Shown here piece by piece: positions 49,357 through 57,379 of a stretch of DNA of 64,000 bases. The first letter of the stretch is position 1. Each line of letters starts with the position of its first letter. Below the pieces are notes generated by a model that did not search any database, was not told the origin of the DNA, and was given only the letters and a program-made list of their open reading frames with translations. The DNA is taken from NCBI RefSeq assembly GCF_029910095.1, contig NZ_CP094526.1, positions 6,572,001 through 6,636,000 of the forward strand. The letters run 5' to 3'. The stretch comes from Bradyrhizobium sp. ISRA464. Its GTDB lineage: Bacteria > Pseudomonadota > Alphaproteobacteria > Rhizobiales > Xanthobacteraceae. A program made the translations under genes and the position numbers.

Positions 49357-50178
49357 ATGAACTACCGTCACGAGTTTCACGCAGGCAATCATTCGGAGGT
49401 CTTCAAACATGCCTTGCTGTGCGCGCTGATCGACCGGCTTCAGTTGAAGCCGAGGCCAATCTGCGTGGTCGATACGCATGCCGGATCCGGCCTGTATGAC
49501 CTCGAGTCACCTGAGGCCGCAATGACAGGCGAGGCCGATCGCGGGATCCGCCTCGTCTATCCGAAGCGGACGCGGGCCCTGCAGAGATATCTCGGAGTCG
49601 TCGAACACTTCAATCCAGACCGGCTGCGGTTCTATCCAGGTTCACCGGCGATCGTTCGTCATATGCTCCGCCGCGACGACCGCTTGGTCGCCTGCGAGTC
49701 GGAACCCGGACCGGTCGCGCGCCTCAAGGATTTCATAGGGGGCGACAGCCGCGCAGCTGTCCACCAGCGAGATGGCTTCGCCGCGGTTTATGCCTTCGTT
49801 CCGCCCAAAGAACGGCGAGGCCTCGTCTTCATGGACCCCCCCTTCGAGGATCCGGACGAACTCGCCCTCGCGGCCGAGGCGCTCAATTCCGGGCTCCGCA
49901 AATGGCCGACAGGGACCTATGCCCTCTGGTACCCGATCAAAGGACGCAGTCAAATCAACAAGCTCAGGAAGCTCGTCGTCGCGGAAGTCCCGACGTTCTG
50001 CGTCGAGTTTCTCGCCTATGCGAAGAGCCAGGAAGGGCTGATCGGGAGCGGCGTCGTCATCTTCAATCCACCTTGGCAATACGAAAAGGACGTGCACGCC
50101 ATATGTAAGGCCCTTCAGCCGATCTTCGAGGGGACCGGTTCCGGATACTCGACCGAGTGGTGGGTCAGGCCGAGCTGA
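49357..50178 (+). CDS. rlmJ: RlmJ-type 23S rRNA adenine-N6 methyltransferase
   Basis: The 273-residue protein follows E. coli RlmJ closely in layout: MNYRHEFHAGNHSEVFKHAL, VDTHAGSGLYDLES (SAM site), LRFYPGSPAIVR, the catalytic DPPF at 160-163 in GLVFMDPPFEDP, TGTYALWYPIK, and SGVVIFNPPWQYE. RlmJ methylates A2030 of 23S rRNA. Location inside a defence-like island, next to the DCD-type gene, may be coincidental or may mean a recruited methyltransferase. The start ATG at 49357 is set by the conserved N-terminus. Confidence 0.88.
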   Translation: MNYRHEFHAGNHSEVFKHALLCALIDRLQLKPRPICVVDTHAGSGLYDLESPEAAMTGEADRGIRLVYPKRTRALQRYLGVVEHFNPDRLRFYPGSPAIVRHMLRRDDRLVACESEPGPVARLKDFIGGDSRAAVHQRDGFAAVYAFVPPKERRGLVFMDPPFEDPDELALAAEALNSGLRKWPTGTYALWYPIKGRSQINKLRKLVVAEVPTFCVEFLAYAKSQEGLIGSGVVIFNPPWQYEKDVHAICKALQPIFEGTGSGYSTEWWVRPS

Positions 50179-50179
50179 A

Positions 50180-50479
50180 CTAGTTCATCCGCCACTTATC
50201 GCATTGATCCGAACTGATGGCGTGGATGGCTGCCATCAAGTTGCGCCAGCGCACCGCCGAAGGTACGTCCCGTCGATCCACGCATCTCTCCGCGCGCCGA
50301 TCGAGCTCCGCCAGCGCCTTATCAGCGCCGAAGCGCCCGATCAGTCGGGCGGCTCTGCGCCACACTGCGGGGACCAATTGAGGAGAAATGCCTTGACCCG
50401 ATGCAGCGCTTTCGTCGATCACATCCATAGTGACCGTCATCTGGCCGAATGAGGCAATCAGTACTCTTCGAACGATCAT
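50180..50479 (-). CDS. Small hypothetical protein
   Basis: A 99-residue reading from the ATG at 50477-50479 (an upstream start adds 21 residues). The C-terminal half, VWRRAARLIGRFGADKALAE and CVDRRDVPSAVRWRNLMAAI, resembles small alphaproteobacterial proteins of unknown function in which a hydrophobic/charged helix pair ends in a similar W-R-x-I/L pattern. It ends two bases from the convergent rlmJ stop. Confidence 0.5.
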   Translation of the reverse strand: MIVRRVLIASFGQMTVTMDVIDESAASGQGISPQLVPAVWRRAARLIGRFGADKALAELDRRAERCVDRRDVPSAVRWRNLMAAIHAISSDQCDKWRMN

Positions 50480-50563
50480 GAGCCCTATATAGCAGCCGAA
50501 CGGAGGCAATTGAATAGGATTCGATACCTGTGTGTGCGACAATCGCCTATGTGAACGTCTCGA

Positions 50564-51613
50564 TCAGGGTCTTTTTGCCTTCGCAAGAGCTTTCCTAGCC
50601 CGCTTCCTTGGTGGGGAATTCAGCTTCTCCAACTGCGCATTTAGCTCGTTCATGCGGACATTTAGTTTTTCGTTCGCGTCTTTCAATTCGGCCGATTCGT
50701 CAGCTAAGCTCTTGTTGTCTGCCGACAACGTTGTGATTTTCTCGGCCATCGCCTTCGCATCCGTCGAAATCGACGCGATGAGTGATTGGGAATTCTGCAC
50801 CATCGATGTGAACTGCTGGCCGATTTGGTAAAGTCCGAAGGCGATGCCTGCACCGGCGACAAGGGCAGCGATCAGCCCTATATTTTGGATGTTTCTTGCG
50901 CTCTTTTCGGCCTTACGCGCCGAATCGGCCGATTTTGCAATTGCGTTCGGGATCGAGCTTTGAATCGGATTTCCGGCATTGGCTTTTCGCAGGTATTTGT
51001 CAGGATCCAGGTATCGTTTGTCGGGGGGAAAACCCTTGAAACTCCGCGCGTCTCGCTGGGCAGCTAGATCGTCTTCGACCTCCGGTTGATAACCGAACGA
51101 AGTTTTGGTGAACTCAATCCATATCAGAGCTTCGTTCGTGTCGATGGCGTAGTCGGTGGACGTGAGGTTATGGAGAGGTATCAAAAGCTTTCCATGGAAT
51201 CCCGGATCCACCAAGGGCCCCGTACCGAGGAGCAAGCCACGATGGACATGCGTGATCCTCAAATTGAAACGAATGGCAATGTAATTCGGCAACCTGAAGA
51301 TTGGCTCGACTTGAGCGAACACGATGGAATTTGCTTCCAGAACTAGTGGCGTCCCTCTCTTGACGATTTTCGTTTGCCTCCGTCCCTTGCCGTCCCACCA
51401 GATCACTTCCCCGCCTATGAACACTTCGTAGGAGGCCGACTTGAGCTGCTTCTCGGCAAACGGCCACATCATTCCCGTGACGCGAGCATAGTCGGCAATC
51501 TCGAATGAGGAGAGCAGGGCACGGGGGACGTTGGGAAATGGATCTATATTCTCGAACCTGATGGCACGGGCTTTGGCGTCGTCACCGTCCTTTGGTAGAT
51601 TCGCTAAATTCAT
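50564..51613 (-). CDS. dCTP-deaminase/dUTPase-like domain + transmembrane + coiled coil (paralogue 2)
   Basis: The 349-residue protein is a full-length paralogue of the 47696-48838 product. It shares DPFPNVPRALLSS, KSASYEVFIGGEVIWWD, IAIRFNLRITHVHRG and LLLGTGPLVDPGFHGKLLIP with PLHNLTS. Again the Dcd catalytic Glu position is Pro (LLIPLHN). A transmembrane helix (about 245-264, IGLIAALVAGAGIAFGLYQI) and a longer coiled coil (about 285-335) follow, then a basic tail (PPRKRARKALAKAKRP). The ATG at 51611-51613 is chosen by the paralogue's alignment. It diverges from the methyltransferase-like gene with 37 bases between the starts. Confidence 0.75.
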   Translation of the reverse strand: MNLANLPKDGDDAKARAIRFENIDPFPNVPRALLSSFEIADYARVTGMMWPFAEKQLKSASYEVFIGGEVIWWDGKGRRQTKIVKRGTPLVLEANSIVFAQVEPIFRLPNYIAIRFNLRITHVHRGLLLGTGPLVDPGFHGKLLIPLHNLTSTDYAIDTNEALIWIEFTKTSFGYQPEVEDDLAAQRDARSFKGFPPDKRYLDPDKYLRKANAGNPIQSSIPNAIAKSADSARKAEKSARNIQNIGLIAALVAGAGIAFGLYQIGQQFTSMVQNSQSLIASISTDAKAMAEKITTLSADNKSLADESAELKDANEKLNVRMNELNAQLEKLNSPPRKRARKALAKAKRP

Positions 51614-51650
51614 TGCTGGCTGTTTTCTTGGGAAGAGGTTCCGGAACGAG

Positions 51651-52400
51651 ATGCAGAACCGATACGTCGGCGACATCGGCGATTTCGCGAAGTACGCCCT
51701 GCTCAGAGCTATCGCCCGAGAAACCAAGCTTCGAATCGCAGTCATATGGTACTTGTATTCGGACGAAGACCACAACGCAGACGGGAGACATATAAGCTAC
51801 CTCCGCGACGAGGCTCTTGCACGGCTCGATCCGACCCTCCATTCCGCGCTCGCTCGCCTTATTCACAAGAGGAAGAGGAGCGTACGTTCGGTAGCAGCTG
51901 CGGGAATTCTACCTCCCGACACCTCTTTTTTTACAAATCTGATTTCCGACCGCCGCAGCGATACGGGATTGAGCCGCGCGCAACGTGCTCTATTCCGAGC
52001 TGCTTGGCTTAAGAAGGCACTCGCTAGCGCAAAGGATCACCAGCTGGTCTTTCTAGATCCGGACAACGGGCTCGAGACCGCATCGGTCCAACGACACTCT
52101 CCGAAGAGCGGGAAATACGTCTTCTGGAACGAGATCGCGGAGTTCTGGAGTGCGGGTCACTCGCTGGTCATCTATCACCACCTCAACAGGACGGCGACGG
52201 TGGCGCGTCAAGCTGAAGTCCTGAAGGCCAAATTCCAGGAGCGATTTCCGGATGCTCCCCTCTTGCGGCATTTCCTGGCGCGCCGCGGATCGTGTCGGCA
52301 CTTTTGGATAGTGGCGCAAGGCCAACATGCACAGGCCCTCGCCCACGCGATCGAACAGATATCTCAGACGGCCCTGAGGGAATGTCTCGAAGTCGGATGA
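51651..52400 (+). CDS. RlmJ-like/methyltransferase-fold hypothetical protein
   Basis: The 249-residue protein begins MQNRYVGDIGDFAKYALLRA, which mirrors the RlmJ start, and has HNADGRHISYL and LVFLDPDNGLE (136-142) where RlmJ has its DPPF motif. SLVIYHHLNR and SCRHFWIVAQGQH follow. The catalytic Pro-Pro is replaced by Asp-Asn, so methyl transfer is not assured. The family is known as a conserved hypothetical of accessory regions. GGAACGAG precedes the ATG. Its 3' end overlaps the convergent PurZ-like gene by 37 bases. Confidence 0.7.
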   Translation: MQNRYVGDIGDFAKYALLRAIARETKLRIAVIWYLYSDEDHNADGRHISYLRDEALARLDPTLHSALARLIHKRKRSVRSVAAAGILPPDTSFFTNLISDRRSDTGLSRAQRALFRAAWLKKALASAKDHQLVFLDPDNGLETASVQRHSPKSGKYVFWNEIAEFWSAGHSLVIYHHLNRTATVARQAEVLKAKFQERFPDAPLLRHFLARRGSCRHFWIVAQGQHAQALAHAIEQISQTALRECLEVG

Positions 52401-53434
52401 GTTCGGCCGTCCTTCTCGAACTCGGATCGCGGCACCAAGGAATCAGGTCCGAAGCCGACCATCGTGATCGACGCTCCAATCGACGACTCCACGCGGAGGA
52501 GAAACTCGCGCGCAAGTCCACTTCGCTTGTCCCGGCCATGAGCACGATCGACATAATCCAGGTGGTTCAAGACGATCGACGTCGGCTGGTTGGCGGCGAT
52601 AGCCCTTCGCACCACGTCGACCTCGAAGCGGCCGACACGCCTCACTTTTTTGGTCGCGGTGGTGAGTTCCTGGTAGTCCTCGGACAAACCGGCTTCGGCC
52701 GCGAGGTCCTTCCAACTCATCTCGTCCTCGAGCGGGCCAGACGTACCCGCCACCCGGATCGGATGAGCGCGTAAGACGAGCACGATTTCGTCGACGTCGA
52801 ACGGACTCAGACCGGCTTCCGATACGAAAGCTGCGGCCGTCGTATCCCGGCTGGTCGCGTGCGGGTAGAAGCCTCCGTGGAGCACCGAAAGTCCGAATCC
52901 CTGCGATCCTTCGATGACGATGCGCTCGTTCTTCGTCAGAACGTCGCGCATCATACGAGCCGTGTCGTCGATGTATGGGTGCAGCCTCGGCTCCCCCTTC
53001 GCCAAGCGGACGGCCGAACCGCGGTCGATGCGACGTACGAGGGCGGCACCTGTTCCCGAACCGGTAGAGCCGATCCTATCAACGAGCCCGGTCGACCTTT
53101 CCTTCTCGCGATCTTCCGGAGAGATCAGACTAGCGAACGGGCTGACCTTGACACGGTCGGGCCCCAACCCGAGTTCGGCGACTTCTTTCTCGAATATGTC
53201 GACGTCGATGAGGGCTCCGGGCGGGAGCACCGCGATGGTGTCTTTCGCGAAGACGGAGGCAGGCAACTGACGGAAGGAACGAGGCTCTCCTCGTTCGTCG
53301 ATGATAGTATGCCCCGAATTCGTGCCGCCGACACGGACGACGCAATGTGCGGCCTTCTCGCGAGCGAGCGCGAGCGCGACCTTGCCTTTTCCTTCCGATC
53401 CGTATTGACCGCCTACGACTACTGAGACAGGCAT
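52364..53434 (-). CDS. Adenylosuccinate-synthetase-family protein with Ser at the catalytic Asp (PurZ-like)
   Basis: The 356-residue protein shows the PurA core: GGQYGSEGKGKVAL at residues 8-21, VGGTNSGHT with the active His42, IGSTGSGTGAA, EGSQGFGLSVLHGGFYPHA with TSRDTTA. Housekeeping PurA is about 430 residues and reads GDEGKGK; here Ser13 replaces the catalytic Asp. As I know the literature, phage PurZ enzymes are short (about 340-360 residues) and carry the same Asp-to-Ser change, which lets them use dGMP to make 2-aminoadenine nucleotides. A PurZ-like reaction is thus plausible but unproven. It overlaps the upstream three-domain gene by 16 bases, so the two are coupled. Confidence 0.8.
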   Translation of the reverse strand: MPVSVVVGGQYGSEGKGKVALALAREKAAHCVVRVGGTNSGHTIIDERGEPRSFRQLPASVFAKDTIAVLPPGALIDVDIFEKEVAELGLGPDRVKVSPFASLISPEDREKERSTGLVDRIGSTGSGTGAALVRRIDRGSAVRLAKGEPRLHPYIDDTARMMRDVLTKNERIVIEGSQGFGLSVLHGGFYPHATSRDTTAAAFVSEAGLSPFDVDEIVLVLRAHPIRVAGTSGPLEDEMSWKDLAAEAGLSEDYQELTTATKKVRRVGRFEVDVVRRAIAANQPTSIVLNHLDYVDRAHGRDKRSGLAREFLLRVESSIGASITMVGFGPDSLVPRSEFEKDGRTHPTSRHSLRAV

Positions 53435-55350
53435 TTGCCGCTCTTCGAGATCTCCAAAAGAAGCTGATCAAGCGACTGCTTCAACTCAGACAGACTTCCT
53501 TCGTTCTTTAGTTGTATCCGAGCCAACTTCGCGAGCGGTGCGATGCCGGCTTCGACCGGCTGGCCATCCGCCGCCTCGAACGAAACGGCCGCATCCTCCG
53601 CATATCTGGCGCGGCGGACATCGTCCGGGGCGGAGATGTGGAGATGAACGAAACGAGCACCGAACGTCTCCACGAAATAGGCTCGATCCTCGGGAAAACG
53701 AAGCCCATCGATCACGATCAGGCTCTGGCCTTCGACACGCCGAAGAACGCGCTCGCAGAGCCATCTCTGGCCCTTCTCGCGATGTATCCGTTCACCGAAC
53801 TGCTGACGCATCGCGCGATCGGGAGTTTCTCCCGCCTCCTTGATCTCGTCGTCGATGACCAGGCTGAAGCGCGTATAGGCGAAGCCTTGCTCTTCCAGCA
53901 TCCTTGCGGCGGTGGTCTTTCCGGAGCAGATGCGCCCGCTTATGCCCAAGACGAGAGGAGCATCGACGCCGTCGGTTAGCCTCGGCACGATCAAAGCACC
54001 CTCGGTCGGACCGCTGAGCGCTTCATACTTGCCCGCAAGGAAGAACGAGCCGACCAACGCCGCCGTAATGGCGTCGAGCTCGTCATGCGTGACCTCTTCC
54101 GAGATATATGATCCTTCGATGCCGAAGTCGGATAGTCCGCGCTTCAAGTATTCGATGCCAGCCCCCTTGCGGGGAATGGCCATGATGTCCTGAGCCGCGC
54201 CCGGATAGCTCTCGATGACGGCGATTCCTTCGCTTCGGATCCTAGCCGCAAGCAGCATTCCGCGGCGAGTCAGTCCCTGCATGCTCGGCAGCAGCGCAGG
54301 ATAAACGTTGACGCCGCGCCGCTTCAACTCGCGCTCGCACTTGCGCATGATGCCGTACTGCTTGCGTCCCGGATCGTCGTCGGTCACCACCGTACGTCCG
54401 AACGGAAGCGAGAGCGGAGAATCGATGGAGACCAGATCCGGCGTGAGGGCGATAATCCGACCAACCATTTCCTCATCAGTATGTACCGTGAGTGTTTCGG
54501 CGTTCGCGCCCTCCAGCACGCACCACCCGGAGCCCCGCTTTTCCGAACCCGTCAGATCGATGCCGACGATCCGGGCGCGCTCGGCAGCGGTGTCGGAGAA
54601 GATCGACGCGAAACTGCGGAACGTCACGGCGGGTCGGAGCGACCGATCCGAGATCAGCGGCACCGGTTCGCCGAATATGCGCCGGGCGATTTCCTCGAAC
54701 GCCTGAGGCTGAAGCCAAAAATCGCGCTGCAGATTGAGCCGAGCCATCACGATGTCCAGGATGGCAGCCATCCCTAGAACGTCGCTGCGATTGTACAGGA
54801 TGAGCTTCTGCAGCGCAGGTAGACTTCCGCGCAAATAGTCGTGCCAGAGAAGCACGGCTGCGGCACCGTCGACGTCTTCGAGATCGCTCCGGAAGTCGAT
54901 CCTGAGCTCTCTCTCGATGTTCTTCTGTCCGCCAGCCAGTCCCACCCGGCGCGAAAGGTAGCGCAGATCGACGTGAACCGCCGGCAGCACGAGCTCGCCG
55001 AAGGTCTTCTGCAGAAATCGAAGATCGAAAAGAGTGCCGTTGAACGTTACCAGGACGGTGGCGGAGGCGAGATCCCGTAGCAACGGCGCCGGATCTTCGC
55101 CCTTCACCAAGACTTTGTATGCGCCATCGATCGCCCAACCGATGATCGTGATCTCGTCGTAGAACCAGCTGAGGCCGGTAGTCTCGACGTCAAGGAACAG
55201 GACCCGAGCTTCCCGCGAGAGAATCGGCGACAAGTTGACGTCCGGCGGAGCACTCTTGCGGGCAGATTGGACCGCTTGCGTCCGCGAGGTCGGCGGCTTG
55301 CTGCCCCCCTCCGCATCGAATAATGAAAACAAGATGTCGCTCCGCCTCAC
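53419..55350 (-). CDS. Three-domain protein: RNase H-like exonuclease + DUF429 + P-loop kinase
   Basis: The 643-residue protein joins three modules. First, a YprB-type RNase H-like domain: LFLDVETTG with Asp54/Glu56, TFNGTLFD with Asp109, and NRSDVLG with Asp190. Second, a DUF429 RNase H-fold domain (about 260-440): VGIDLTGSEKRGSG, VSIDSPLSLPFGRT and THDELDAITAAL. Third, a P-loop kinase domain (about 465-640): GISGRICSGKTTAARML, then VIDGLRFPEDRAYF and HLHISAPDD, resembling dephospho-CoA or dNMP kinases. All metal-ligand acids look intact. The start is GTG at 55348-55350, overlapping a 98-codon frame upstream. Coupled to the PurZ-like gene, it may process nucleic acid and phosphorylate a nucleotide. 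Confidence 0.8.
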   Translation of the reverse strand: MRRSDILFSLFDAEGGSKPPTSRTQAVQSARKSAPPDVNLSPILSREARVLFLDVETTGLSWFYDEITIIGWAIDGAYKVLVKGEDPAPLLRDLASATVLVTFNGTLFDLRFLQKTFGELVLPAVHVDLRYLSRRVGLAGGQKNIERELRIDFRSDLEDVDGAAAVLLWHDYLRGSLPALQKLILYNRSDVLGMAAILDIVMARLNLQRDFWLQPQAFEEIARRIFGEPVPLISDRSLRPAVTFRSFASIFSDTAAERARIVGIDLTGSEKRGSGWCVLEGANAETLTVHTDEEMVGRIIALTPDLVSIDSPLSLPFGRTVVTDDDPGRKQYGIMRKCERELKRRGVNVYPALLPSMQGLTRRGMLLAARIRSEGIAVIESYPGAAQDIMAIPRKGAGIEYLKRGLSDFGIEGSYISEEVTHDELDAITAALVGSFFLAGKYEALSGPTEGALIVPRLTDGVDAPLVLGISGRICSGKTTAARMLEEQGFAYTRFSLVIDDEIKEAGETPDRAMRQQFGERIHREKGQRWLCERVLRRVEGQSLIVIDGLRFPEDRAYFVETFGARFVHLHISAPDDVRRARYAEDAAVSFEAADGQPVEAGIAPLAKLARIQLKNEGSLSELKQSLDQLLLEISKSGKCLSQ

Positions 55351-55643
55351 GCGCGCCGCAGCACGACTTCATCGAGGTTATCCCCGAACGTTCCTTGCCG
55401 AAAGTCGCTTTCCGGATCCCACTCACGGAACCCCCTGAAGCTCCACAGGAGATTGGGTTTCGTCGGAAACGCCTCGGATAGATTCTCTCGAATCTCGCCG
55501 CTTCCGTGCTTCCTATCTGGAAATCGCGCACGCCGCGAGCCCCGACCTGCATAATCCGCGACATAGACATAAAATGGGCGCCCCGCACCTCCCAAGTCCT
55601 TGTTTATTAATGCAAAAATGTCGAAAAACGACCGTATTCCCAC
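55347..55643 (-). CDS. Possible small protein coupled to the three-domain gene
   Basis: A 98-codon frame from GTG (55641-55643) ends in an overlap with the GTG start of the next gene. It includes GRPFYVYVADYAGRGSRRAR and NLLWSFRGFREWDPESDF, with a natural composition but no family I know. There is no good ribosome-binding site at its start, so it may be truncated or begin elsewhere. Confidence 0.4.
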   Translation of the reverse strand: MGIRSFFDIFALINKDLGGAGRPFYVYVADYAGRGSRRARFPDRKHGSGEIRENLSEAFPTKPNLLWSFRGFREWDPESDFRQGTFGDNLDEVVLRRA

Positions 55644-55937
55644 CGCGAACTGGTAAAGTATTCCTTCGCCACGACCGCACTGCTGATCTTTAACCGCACC
55701 CGGCTAAGCGCGATGTCCCCGAAAAGTCAGCTAATCGGCCAGCCGATCGCTGGGCCGGGCTAACCGTGCGGAATGAGGAACAGGGCAGACTGGCTCGCGT
55801 CGGGACAGGCGAAGCGGGGCCCACGGCGATCGTGGTGTCGGAGGCGAACTTGAAAGCGTCCCCGGCAATCGTTCTCTCTGTTGAGAGGGGTATCTGGACC
55901 CGCAACCCCGTCCGTGATCGTAACCAAGCGGCGAAAT

Positions 55938-57197
55938 TCAAAAACCCAGTTTGCTGAACAACGATCTTTCATCCGGCAAAAACAAACGGTCCTCCCACCC
56001 TATCGTCTTCGCTCTGGGTTTCTTCGATCCGTCGGGCGCGACGATCGTCAATTCGCCCTCGTCGCGAAGGAAAATGAGTTGCTTCTGGAGGATTTCCGAA
56101 GTCACAGGCGTGTCGTTGCAATTGCCGGCGAACAGCTCCTCCACGAGAAGACCGCGTCCCGCCCTGCTCGCAGAATGGATCATGGGCGGCAACTGCTCCA
56201 GAACCGCCGCCTCTGAGCGCCTCCGTGCATCGTCGTCGAACATGAATGTGAGCATGCCTTGTCGCAGATCCTTCGACGGATCGAAGCCAAGAGCATGGAA
56301 ACCCGCACCCCCGTGATGTTGGAAGTGGTTGTTCAGCCGCCAATGCAGCTTTCCCATTTCGTCCCGCGCCTGCCGGTGCTTGGACAGGTGCAAAAGCCAG
56401 TACGACCGGTGAGCCTCCACTGAGCGAATGAAGAAGGGAGTGTAGAACCGAGCGCCGGCCCGATCGCGGATGTGGCGATAGAGACCGTTCTGGATCAGAT
56501 AGCGCCAACCATCGTCGTCGCGTAGGCCCGTTAACGCGCGGACATCTTCCCTGTCGAGTTCGACGTTGAGGAGCGCTTGCGTCTCGTTTGTCTTTTCCGA
56601 TAGGAAATCGATGAGGGCGTCCACGGCGAAGGTCAGGAGGATTTCCGGCTTTTCGATCGAGCTCATGATCTCGCGCATGATCCAGAGGGCGACGTCGCTC
56701 CAACCGTATTGATCGAGGAAGAACAGCGACCGCTGCGCAGTGCCCTTTTTGCGGATGTGGGCCACGACCTCGGGAAGCGCTTCCTGGAAGGTGGCTCGCC
56801 GGATGAAAACATCCCGACCAATCCTCGAGCCGTACCCGCGCTTGCGAAGCACGTCATCAAGGAAGTCGATGTGATGACGCTTTTCGTCGATGAAGAAAAA
56901 ATCGACCCTTAGATCGAACCCCTTGGCGCGAGCGGCTCCCAGCGCCTCATCGACGGCCTCGACGGCCTTCAAAAGCCGTAGGGGCGATCCGTCCACCTCT
57001 CTCGATCCCGATCGATAAAGGCCGCCGCCGCAGAAGCCATCGACGATGGTCAGATTGAGCATCGTCTGGCTCGGCGTCCGCGTGACGCGATCGATGTAAA
57101 TCTTCACGTAGTGTTCGAAGATTTCGTGCTTCGCGAGGCTATGCTCTCCCAGGACGGGAGGGCGCTCACCCAGCTTCCAGGCGTACTGTCCGCTCAT
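55938..57197 (-). CDS. tcmP: Three-Cys-motif partner protein TcmP
   Basis: The 419-residue protein matches the TcmP family: LGEHSLAKHEIFEHYVKIYI at the N-terminus, LTIVDGFCGGGLYR (SAM-site-like loop), DFFFIDEKRHHIDFLDDVL, SLFFLDQYGWSDVA, and EILLTFAVDALIDFL. A C-terminal winged-helix-like region ends in LFLPDERSLFSKLGF. The fold is methyltransferase-like and related to the RlmJ group. TcmP genes typically sit beside a three-Cys-motif Gp37/Gp68 gene, as here. The ATG at 57195-57197 is chosen by family start; 34 earlier codons are open. Function is unknown. Confidence 0.85.
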   Translation of the reverse strand: MSGQYAWKLGERPPVLGEHSLAKHEIFEHYVKIYIDRVTRTPSQTMLNLTIVDGFCGGGLYRSGSREVDGSPLRLLKAVEAVDEALGAARAKGFDLRVDFFFIDEKRHHIDFLDDVLRKRGYGSRIGRDVFIRRATFQEALPEVVAHIRKKGTAQRSLFFLDQYGWSDVALWIMREIMSSIEKPEILLTFAVDALIDFLSEKTNETQALLNVELDREDVRALTGLRDDDGWRYLIQNGLYRHIRDRAGARFYTPFFIRSVEAHRSYWLLHLSKHRQARDEMGKLHWRLNNHFQHHGGAGFHALGFDPSKDLRQGMLTFMFDDDARRRSEAAVLEQLPPMIHSASRAGRGLLVEELFAGNCNDTPVTSEILQKQLIFLRDEGELTIVAPDGSKKPRAKTIGWEDRLFLPDERSLFSKLGF

Positions 57198-57379
57198 GTC
57201 GCCGACGTTTCTCGGGGAATTCCGGAAAATCAGCCTATTCGATTCGCTTTCGGCCTGGCGAGGCTCGACGCGGCCATCCCTGCTGTCCACAGACCCCAAG
57301 GTATCGCGCGTGGCCTGCTACGCCGCTCCGACCGAGCCGATCCGCCCGCCCGGACAGCGCCAAAGGAATGTTGAGGCCG

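Noticed and set aside
55690..55941. Possible tRNA-like or attachment-site sequence (minus-strand translation AAWLRSRTGLRVQIPLS resembles tRNA shadows)
   Set aside because: No cloverleaf, anticodon arm or conserved T-loop could be folded, and no integrase lies nearby.
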